DNA from: Gammaproteobacteria bacterium
GTDB taxonomy: Bacteria > Pseudomonadota > Gammaproteobacteria > SURF-13
Length of the DNA: 12,279 nucleotides
Direction of reading: 5' to 3'
Assembly: GCA_023487615.1 (NCBI GenBank)
Contig: JAMDBH010000092.1
Location: 1-12,279, forward strand
The notes under the pieces are model-generated. The model was not told the origin of the DNA. It worked only from the letters and a program-made list of their open reading frames with translations, and ran no database searches. The position numbers and the translations under genes were made by a program. This document shows, in pieces, positions 8,023-12,279 of the stretch (the first letter of the stretch is position 1; each line of letters begins with the position of its first letter).

Positions 8023-9174
8023 TCAAAGGGTGGTGTGCTTCTTCAACTTACTGTTCTGAAACTCTTCCCACGCCTGATCCATGAAGGCCTTAAGCTCTTG
8101 CCGAAAACGCTCCTGTCCAAAGCGCATGGCGTTCTCTCTGCACCTTTCGGCAGGAATCCGGTCATGCGCCTGCTCGAACTCTTCGATCGCATTGACTATC
8201 GCTGCGGCATTCTGCTCTTTAAAAAATACGCCGGTGGGATGCTCATCATTCAGTCCACGTATCGTTTCGAGCACACCCCCCTTGGCATAGGCGATTACGG
8301 GTGTGCCACAGGCTTGCGCCTCCAGTGGGGAGATTCCAAAATCTTCCTCGGCGGCAAATACAAAAGCCTTGGCGCGCTGCATGAACTTTTTCAGATGGTC
8401 TTGCCCTTGATAGCCTAGCAGGGATATATTCTGCCCCGCCTTCATCTGGATCTTTTTGAAATCCGGCCCGTCGCCTATCACGACCAGCCGTTTGTTAGGT
8501 ATTCCATTAAAAGCCTCAACAATAAGATCAATTTTCTTATAAGGGACCAGGCGTGACGCGGTAAGATAGAAATCTTCTTTTTGCTCGTGAAGTGCAAAGC
8601 TTGTGGTGTCTACCGGCGGATAAATTATACTCGCCTCGCGCCGGTATACCTTCCAAATACGTCTGGCGATAAAATGCGAGATGGCGATGAAACTATCCAC
8701 ACCGTTAGCCGTGCGCGCATCCCAGAGCCTCATTTTATGGAGCACCCATTTAGCCGGCCAACCTTTAATACCTTTATCCAGACCCGTTTCGCGCAAATAC
8801 TGATGTTGTAAGTCCCACGCATAACGCATAGGGGAATAAACATAACTGATGTGAAGTTGATCGGGGCCCGTTATAACACCTTTGGCCACGGCATAACTGC
8901 TGGAAATCACCAGATCGTAGCCTGACAAGTCAAACTGCTCAATGGCAAGCGGCATTAAGCACAAATAGCGACGGTAATGGGTCCGCGCAAACGGCAAATT
9001 CTGAAGAAATGAAGTACGTACTGGCTTATTATATATAAACCCACGTTGTGTCCCAGGAAGAAAATCAATCAGACTAAATAGATCGGCGTCCGGGTAAAGC
9101 TGCAGAATCTGCTCAAGTACTCGTTCAGCCCCCGCATACACAGTTAACCAGTCATGGACGATAGCGATCTTCAT
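8023..9174 (-). CDS. Family 4 glycosyltransferase (GT-B fold)
   Basis: A 383-residue cytoplasmic retaining glycosyltransferase, probably adding a nucleotide-activated sugar to a lipid-linked polysaccharide intermediate. The N-terminal domain starts MKIAIVHDWLTVYAGAERVL (Gly15 in the acceptor loop) and carries SYVYSPMRYAWD. The C-terminal nucleotide-sugar domain has TASRLVPYKKID (Arg208, Lys213/214), VVIGDGP and the E-x7-E motif with Glu277 and Glu285 in EEDFGISPLEA, followed by CGTPVIAY. The overall pattern is like mannosyltransferases of O-antigen and exopolysaccharide loci, but the donor sugar is not certain. The ATG at 9174 has AGGAAAGG just upstream. It is the first gene of the minus-strand block, and 225 bases separate it from the TA antitoxin. 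Confidence 0.93.
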   Translation of the reverse strand: MKIAIVHDWLTVYAGAERVLEQILQLYPDADLFSLIDFLPGTQRGFIYNKPVRTSFLQNLPFARTHYRRYLCLMPLAIEQFDLSGYDLVISSSYAVAKGVITGPDQLHISYVYSPMRYAWDLQHQYLRETGLDKGIKGWPAKWVLHKMRLWDARTANGVDSFIAISHFIARRIWKVYRREASIIYPPVDTTSFALHEQKEDFYLTASRLVPYKKIDLIVEAFNGIPNKRLVVIGDGPDFKKIQMKAGQNISLLGYQGQDHLKKFMQRAKAFVFAAEEDFGISPLEAQACGTPVIAYAKGGVLETIRGLNDEHPTGVFFKEQNAAAIVNAIEEFEQAHDRIPAERCRENAMRFGQERFRQELKAFMDQAWEEFQNSKLKKHTTL

Positions 9175-9197
9175 ATACCTTTCCTGTGAACACTCTG

Positions 9198-9234
9198 AAA
9201 CCCAGGGGTTCGTTGTATCATAACGAACGGGTTT
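9198..9234 (-). promoter_or_regulatory. Inverted repeat over a -10 box upstream of the glycosyltransferase
   Basis: GTTCGTT (9208-9214) and AACGAAC (9222-9228) are perfect 7-base inverted arms around a 7-base spacer. Outer arms AAACCC (9198-9203) and GGGTTT (9229-9234) also pair. On the minus strand the centre reads TATGAT, a good -10 box, though I see only a poor -35. A repressor or activator site for the polysaccharide operon is the likely reading; a leader hairpin is the alternative. Confidence 0.5.
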
Positions 9235-9448
9235 GCAAAGAGCTAAGCGGTGCTGTAACTGAACAGGCCAACCAAGAAACCCTTACCCCGAGACCCAAGC
9301 GTAGCAGGTAGCGCAACGCAGGGGCATAGCCCAGGAAGAGTTTTTTTAGCCCTTTTCTAAGTATAGCAAACCACCGCATGGGTATAGGAGACACCCCCTC
9401 TGGGTGCTAGAATGGCCAGATGCAACAGTCAGCTCTGGGGGTCAGTCA
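9235..9448. other. Divergent intergenic region without a gene
   Basis: No convincing coding sequence on either strand. A small GGGC/GCCC stem at about 9331-9341 is followed downstream by a run of seven T, which might end plus-strand transcripts, but nothing upstream of it is read in that direction. A CACCC/GGGTG hairpin lies near 9392-9408. CAGTCAGC occurs twice (9426-9433 and 9443-9450), 17 bases apart. I see no strong promoter for the DUF4258 gene. Confidence 0.4.
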
Positions 9449-9497
9449 GCGCCACCTGGGCGGGACGATTTCTACCCGAGAGGTAGATCTGTGGCGC
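9449..9497 (+). promoter_or_regulatory. Nested stem-loop before the DUF4258 gene
   Basis: Outer arms GCGCCAC (9449-9455) and GTGGCGC (9491-9497) enclose an inner stem TCTACC (9471-9476) and GGTAGA (9482-9487). It ends 26 bases before the ATG at 9523. It could be an operator bound by the DUF2283 protein or a leader RNA structure. Both arms are perfect but short. Confidence 0.4.
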
Positions 9498-9522
9498 CGA
9501 CACCGGAGGCTAAGGTTCTCTC

Positions 9523-9772
9523 ATGAAAGTCAGACTGCATCCACATACTCAGGATCGATTGCAAGAGCGTGGGGCGACGGAAGAAGAGATTATTGCAACA
9601 ATCGAGCGCGGAGAACGTTTCGCCGCCAAACATGGCAGGACAGGGTTCCGCTGTAACTTTCCATTCGACGGCGAGTGGAATAACAGACGATACTCAACAA
9701 AATAGGTTGAGGCGTACGCCGTTGAGGGAAGATGGTTGGCTGGTGATCACAATAATCGTAAAATTCTTTTGA
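9523..9772 (+). pseudogene. Broken DUF4258 toxin-like gene (stop codon plus frameshift)
   Basis: The intact reading would give about 82 residues typical of DUF4258: MKVRLHPHTQDRLQERGATE, EEIIATIERGERF, GRTGFRCNFPFDGEW, then a C-terminal block EDGWLVITIIVKFF. Two lesions separate these parts. TAG at 9703-9705 stands where the family has a Gln codon (STK-stop-VEAYAV), fitting a C-to-T change. One extra G in the GGG run at 9726-9728 then shifts the frame. Undoing both joins VEAYAVE to EDGWLVITI without a gap. As written, only a 60-residue product is made, lacking the last strands. DUF4258 genes often sit next to DUF2283 genes, as here, and are regarded as RelE/BrnT-like toxin candidates. A sequencing error could explain the frameshift but would have to act twice. 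Confidence 0.8.
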
Positions 9773-9787
9773 TGAGCGGAGGCTGTT

Positions 9788-10018
9788 ATGAAACTCAGTT
9801 ATGATTCGAAGTATAACGTTGCATATATACGGTTCCATGAGAAGACAGGCCAGGTGACGACTATCAAGATCAGCGACGACATGAACATTGACATTGCCCC
9901 GGACGGTACCGTCTACGGTATTGAGTTGCTGAACGCAAATGAACAACTGACCAAGGACAACGGCACATTGATTGTTGAGTCAGGTGGCCAGCGCCAGGAA
10001 ATAACCCTTGTGGCATGA
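9788..10018 (+). CDS. DUF2283 family protein, probable antitoxin
   Basis: A 76-residue intact protein with the family signature: KLSYDSKYNVAYIRFHEK at the start, DMNIDIAPDGTVYGIELLNA in the middle. A very good ribosome binding site (GGAGG, 9778-9782) lies 5 bases before the ATG. It follows the DUF4258 remnant by 15 bases, the usual toxin-antitoxin order for this pairing. With the toxin broken it may be an orphan antitoxin, retained by chance or kept as a neutraliser of related toxins elsewhere. The antitoxin role is an inference from family pairing; no catalytic motif is seen. Confidence 0.82.
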   Translation: MKLSYDSKYNVAYIRFHEKTGQVTTIKISDDMNIDIAPDGTVYGIELLNANEQLTKDNGTLIVESGGQRQEITLVA

Positions 10019-10048
10019 AATTCCAGACACCCTTCGCCTAGCGGAATT
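10019..10048. terminator. Weak hairpin between convergent genes
   Basis: AATTCC (10019-10024) and GGAATT (10043-10048) can pair around an 18-base loop, between the DUF2283 stop and the higA stop. Stem is short and no long T-run follows, so a terminator role is only possible. Confidence 0.3.
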
Positions 10049-10050
10049 CT

Positions 10051-10479
10051 TCACACCGCCGCCTGACCCTCGTCAATAAACACATCCGCCGACACCCCGA
10101 AGCGGGCCGACAGCTTGGCAATCTGCCGGACGTTGAGCTTGCGCTTGCCACACAGCAGCTCAGACACGACGCTCTGTGTGCCGATTTCCGGAAGGTCGGA
10201 CTGCTTCAGTCCATGCTGCTCCATCAGGAAACGCAGCATGTCCGCGCCAGTGACGCCCTCGCTTGGGTAGTGACTCGCATCATGTTCACGGATGATCTCG
10301 CCCACGATATACAGTAACCCGCACAGCGGATGCGCCTCGTCGCTTCCGATCTCGTCGATCAGCGCATCCATCAGCGTCACCATCTCGTCATAGTGCGCCT
10401 CATCGCGGATTGGCCCCACGTGCGCGGTGCGCTCGAATGCGTGCCAGGCAGGCACTACCTTCTTCAGTACAGTCTTCAT
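10051..10479 (-). CDS. higA: HigA-type helix-turn-helix antitoxin
   Basis: A 142-residue antitoxin of the HigA/COG5499 type that binds the HigB toxin and represses the shared promoter. The N-terminal half (VVPAWHAFERTAHVGPIRDE, HYDEMVTLMDALIDEIG) is the typical acidic HigB-binding region. The C-terminal half holds a Xre-like helix-turn-helix: MLRFLMEQHGLKQSDLPEI, then SVVSELLCGKRKLNVRQI, and SARFGVSADVFI. The ATG at 10479 overlaps the higB stop as ATGA and has AGAGGTGG upstream. The frame is open further upstream but runs into higB. Toxin-before-antitoxin order is characteristic of hig loci. Confidence 0.94.
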   Translation of the reverse strand: MKTVLKKVVPAWHAFERTAHVGPIRDEAHYDEMVTLMDALIDEIGSDEAHPLCGLLYIVGEIIREHDASHYPSEGVTGADMLRFLMEQHGLKQSDLPEIGTQSVVSELLCGKRKLNVRQIAKLSARFGVSADVFIDEGQAAV

Positions 10480-10763
10480 GATTTCCACCTCTCTTTGTCG
10501 TACTCCGCATGCGTCAACACATGCTTGACATAGCAACGCTGCCAGTCAAAACGCACATAGGCGATGAGCCGATATCTATTGCCGCCGATATCGAACACGC
10601 ACAGCTCACCGGCTTTATCGACCGATCCGAACGCTTGCTTCAACCCGGCGAAAGATACAAAGTACCCTTTCTCCATCGCCTTGCGCCATGCCTGCAGTGG
10701 CTTCTCTGCGTCCGGATGACCCGCTGCAAACACCTTCAGCGCCTTATTGCTGATCACATGCAC
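10476..10763 (-). CDS. higB: HigB-type mRNA interferase toxin
   Basis: A 95-residue RelE-superfamily toxin expected to cleave mRNA on the ribosome. Family blocks are all present: HVISNKALKVFAAGHPDAE, LQAWRKAMEKG, LKQAFGSVDK, VFDIGGNRYRLIAYV and the C-terminal YVKHVLTHAEYDKERW with its conserved His. I place the start at the GTG at 10763, because family members begin M(H/R)VIS. An ATG at 10781 (MRYIVPVHVIS) and one at 10832 are in frame, but both lie inside or upstream of the promoter. The predicted transcription start falls on 10763 itself, so the mRNA may be leaderless. No ribosome binding site is visible. It ends in a 4-base overlap with higA. It appears intact. Confidence 0.9.
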   Translation of the reverse strand: MHVISNKALKVFAAGHPDAEKPLQAWRKAMEKGYFVSFAGLKQAFGSVDKAGELCVFDIGGNRYRLIAYVRFDWQRCYVKHVLTHAEYDKERWKS

Positions 10764-10811
10764 GGGCACAATATATCGCATTTTGCGATATATTGCAAGC
10801 GGCGATATATT
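10763..10811 (-). promoter_or_regulatory. higBA promoter with palindromic operator
   Basis: On the minus strand TTGCAA (10798-10793) and TATATT (10775-10770) are spaced by 17 bases; the predicted start is 10763. Two 11-base arms, AATATATCGCA (10770-10780) and TGCGATATATT (10784-10794), form a perfect inverted repeat with a 3-base spacer that covers the -10 box and spacer. A third half-site, GCGATATATT, lies at 10802-10811, 17 bases from the second. This fits autorepression by HigA with cooperative binding. Confidence 0.8.
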
Positions 10812-11172
10812 CCGGTCGGGGTTGTTTGCCATGTTAGGGTGAGTGGTGTGGCGGGGAGGCACGGAGTCAACGGTGGTGCCGCAAGCGCTGATCGAAATGC
10901 TCATGGCGCGTCGGCCCTAGGGGCATTCATACACTGCCCGACAAAGCGCTCCAACCGAACGTGTGAGGATTAGAGCAGGCGTCATAGAGGGGCTATGAGG
11001 CGGTCTTACTCGCCAAATCCACGTGATGGGTGATTCTGCTGCTCGACACCCTAGGCAAACAAATCAGGGTCGAGGTCGAAGCAGGGCATGTCGAGGCGAG
11101 CAACTAGCCTATACTTCCTCTGTCATCTTGACATGCCATGCCTCGACATTATCCAGTTTAATTCTGGTCACT
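10812..11172. other. Intergenic region between higBA and the DUF433 operon
   Basis: No gene that I can support on either strand; the open frames here are shadows or lack homology and ribosome binding sites. The one clear structure is ATGTCGAGGC (11088-11097) inverted as GCCTCGACAT (11140-11149), a perfect 10-base arm pair around 42 bases. It might be a hairpin RNA or a protein site. Confidence 0.4.
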
Positions 11173-11202
11173 TTGATTAGGTATTACCTTAATAGGTATG
11201 AT
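11173..11202 (+). promoter_or_regulatory. Promoter with AGGTA half-sites before the DUF433/DUF5615 operon
   Basis: TTGATT (11173-11178) and TATGAT (11197-11202) are 18 bases apart. Between and over them lie three 5-base half-sites: AGGTA (11179-11183), TACCT (11185-11189) and AGGTA (11194-11198). A repressor bound here would cover the promoter, as expected for an autoregulated TA operon. The boxes are acceptable but not consensus. Confidence 0.5.
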
Positions 11203-11245
11203 GGCAAGTCCGGATACAAGAAAGTAGGAGGAGGAAATTAAAGAG

Positions 11246-11338
11246 ATGTTGCGGCGGGAATTGAGAAAGGCCGCTCCGCTTCTTCTTCAACGCCATCGCC
11301 GCCCAGCCGAGCCGGCGCCAGGGGGCATGGCGCAGTAG
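11246..11338 (+). CDS. Possible 30-residue basic peptide
   Basis: An ATG at 11246 preceded by GGAGGAGGAAATTAAAGAG opens a frame of 30 residues (MLRRELRKAAPLLLQRHRR, then PAEPAPGGMAQ) that ends 36 bases before the DUF433 start. It is rich in Arg and Lys. I know no homologue. It could be a leader peptide, a spare small gene or chance; the ribosome binding site is good but about 13 bases from the ATG. Same strand and probably same transcript as the DUF433/DUF5615 pair. Confidence 0.25.
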   Translation: MLRRELRKAAPLLLQRHRRPAEPAPGGMAQ

Positions 11339-11374
11339 GCCTTTGAGATGTAAACTTTTCGGAGGAGGTGAGTT

Positions 11375-11590
11375 ATGTTTGACCGCATTAGCTTCGACCC
11401 CAATATCATGAGCGGGCGGGCCTGCATCCGCGGGATGCGCATACCTGTATCGGTGGTCGTGCGCCAAATCGCCCACGGGGCGACGTTCGAGGAGATCCGC
11501 GAGGGGTATCCGGATATCACGCGCGAGGATATTCAGCAGGCGATCGAATACGCCGCGTGGCTCACGGAAGAACAAGTACACGCGCCCTGA
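11375..11590 (+). CDS. DUF433 family antitoxin
   Basis: A 71-residue small protein of the DUF433 family, proposed as the antitoxin of PIN-like DUF5615 toxins. Signature: ISFDPNIMSGRACIRGMRIPV, simply an N-terminal (G)xACIRGxRI block, followed by a helix-turn-helix-like stretch ATFEEIREGYPDITREDIQQ and AIEYAAW. GGAGGAGGTGA lies a few bases before the ATG, one of the best ribosome binding sites in the window. Its TGA directly abuts the toxin ATG (TGAATG), coupling the two. The DNA of residues 39 to the end is duplicated at the window's right edge. Confidence 0.9.
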   Translation: MFDRISFDPNIMSGRACIRGMRIPVSVVVRQIAHGATFEEIREGYPDITREDIQQAIEYAAWLTEEQVHAP

Positions 11591-11974
11591 ATGCCGAGAT
11601 TCGCATTCCTCGTAGACGCTTGTGTAGATATCAGGCTCACGCGCTGGCTGAACGACCAGGGGTATGACGCTAAGCATCTGCGCGAGGAGGGCCTGCAAAG
11701 CCTGCCGAACGGACAGATTTTTGCCAAGGCGATCGCTGAAGGCCGTATCGTGGTCACGCACGACCTCGATTTTGGCGAAATCAGCGCCCTCACGCACGGC
11801 AAGAAGGCGAGCGTAATCGTTTTCCGGCTACATAACCCCCGATTGGCTCGGCTTACCGAGCGGTTATCGGCGGTGCTGACGAATTGCATCCCAGCGCTGC
11901 AAGCGGGCGCAGTCGTAATTGTGGAGGAGGCCCGCCATCGTGTACGCCACTTGCCGGTTGGGACAGAGCGATGA
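11591..11974 (+). CDS. DUF5615 PIN-like toxin
   Basis: A 127-residue PIN-like protein, likely an RNase toxin partner of the DUF433 gene. The expected acidic motifs are visible: FLVDACVD (Asp9, Asp13), KHLREEGL (Glu32/33) and VTHDLDFGEI (Asp58, Asp60), followed by VIVFRLHNPRL and the C-terminal AGAVVIVEEARHRVRHLP. Most relatives have DEN or DAN after the first strand; here it is DAC, a small deviation near the active site. No ribosome binding site of its own is needed, since its ATG follows the antitoxin TGA with no gap. Downstream there is no clear terminator. Confidence 0.88.
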   Translation: MPRFAFLVDACVDIRLTRWLNDQGYDAKHLREEGLQSLPNGQIFAKAIAEGRIVVTHDLDFGEISALTHGKKASVIVFRLHNPRLARLTERLSAVLTNCIPALQAGAVVIVEEARHRVRHLPVGTER

Positions 11975-12117
11975 CAAACAATGAGTGATGTTAGGGCTTG
12001 GGCGCCCCGCCTACGGAGACGTGACGGTGCAAACGCGCACAGGTTGCGCGCAATCACGCATCACCATCCACTCGTGCTAATCACCTAATCACCAATCACT
12101 TCGGTATTTGAGAATTA

Positions 12118-12255
12118 ATGCTCATCGGCAAAATCCTGTTAACCGGTAAGAACGAGGAGATCCGCGAGGGGTATCCGGATATCACGCGCGAGGATATTCA
12201 GCAGGCGATCGAATACGCCGCGTGGCTCACGGAAGAACAAGTACACGCGCCCTGA
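12118..12255 (+). pseudogene. Second, chimeric 3' copy of the DUF433 gene
   Basis: An ATG at 12118 opens MLIGKILLTGKN, which then joins in frame the exact C-terminal 34 residues of the DUF433 protein (EEIREGYPDITREDIQQAIE onward) and ends at the duplicated TGA. The first 12 residues do not resemble DUF433 and lack the ACIRG block, and the ribosome binding site is weak. It is either the scar of a tandem duplication or an assembly join. A functional antitoxin is unlikely. Confidence 0.55.
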
Positions 12256-12279
12256 ATGCCGAGATTCGCATTCCTCGTA
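12153..12279. repeat. Exact 127-bp duplicate of 11488-11614 at the window end
   Basis: Base-by-base reading shows identity over all 127 positions, at a distance of 665 bases. The identity begins at C12153 (the preceding bases differ) and runs to the last base of the window. It covers the antitoxin 3' end and the first 8 codons of the toxin. Confidence 0.97.
12256..12279 (+). CDS. Start of a second DUF5615 toxin copy (partial)
   Basis: The first 8 codons (MPRFAFLV) of the toxin gene recur after the duplicated TGA and run off the window. Whether a full second gene exists depends on whether the duplication is real. Confidence 0.4.

Noticed and set aside
7888..8418. 176-residue plus-strand reading frame
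   Set aside because: Starts in repeat sequence and runs antisense through the glycosyltransferase; no motif.
10509..10973. 154-residue plus-strand reading frame
   Set aside because: Antisense to higB and its operator; no homology seen.
11189..11797. 202-residue minus-strand reading frame
   Set aside because: Antisense to the DUF433 and DUF5615 genes, which have clear family matches and ribosome binding sites.

Overview
The window looks like one end of a contig from a proteobacterial genome, most likely gammaproteobacterial. UbiD follows the Escherichia coli sequence almost block by block, exonuclease III is of the usual bacterial type, and start and stop codons overlap tightly. The source cannot be fixed further from sequence alone. 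The left and centre are housekeeping and cell-surface genes. The right third is an accessory zone of small toxin-antitoxin (TA) genes.

Layout: (1) 1-1010 carries the tail of an unidentified gene, a hairpin repeat, then xthA (exonuclease III) with its terminator, all on the plus strand. (2) 1009-9174 is one long minus-strand block. In transcription order it holds a family 4 glycosyltransferase, a Phd/VapC-type TA pair, a polyprenyl-phosphate sugar-1-phosphate transferase, two uncharacterised integral membrane proteins (one resembling GT-C enzymes), ubiD (ubiquinone biosynthesis) and a DUF2784 membrane protein. The last four genes are joined by zero or 4-base junctions. The two glycosyl-transfer enzymes and the membrane pair look like part of an exopolysaccharide or O-antigen locus, into which the TA pair is inserted. 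(3) 9175-9522 is a divergent intergenic region with an inverted repeat over a -10 box and a structured leader. (4) 9523-12279 holds three more TA-like loci: a broken DUF4258 gene with an intact DUF2283 partner, a HigBA pair with a strong palindromic operator, and a DUF433/DUF5615 pair.

Three points stand out. A dispersed GC-rich inverted repeat sits in frame inside a membrane-protein gene, and a half copy of the same repeat seems to supply the ribosome binding site of the next upstream gene. The higBA promoter places the predicted transcription start exactly on the toxin's likely GTG start, which predicts a leaderless toxin mRNA. The last 127 bases repeat 11488-11614 exactly. That length equals a common largest k-mer of de Bruijn assemblers, so the right end is probably an assembly breakpoint at a real or false duplication of the DUF433/DUF5615 locus.

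I found no rRNA, tRNA, CRISPR array, transposase or phage gene. I do not see a clearly new multi-gene system. The best candidates for undescribed biology are the coupled membrane-protein pair and the clustered TA loci with their operators.
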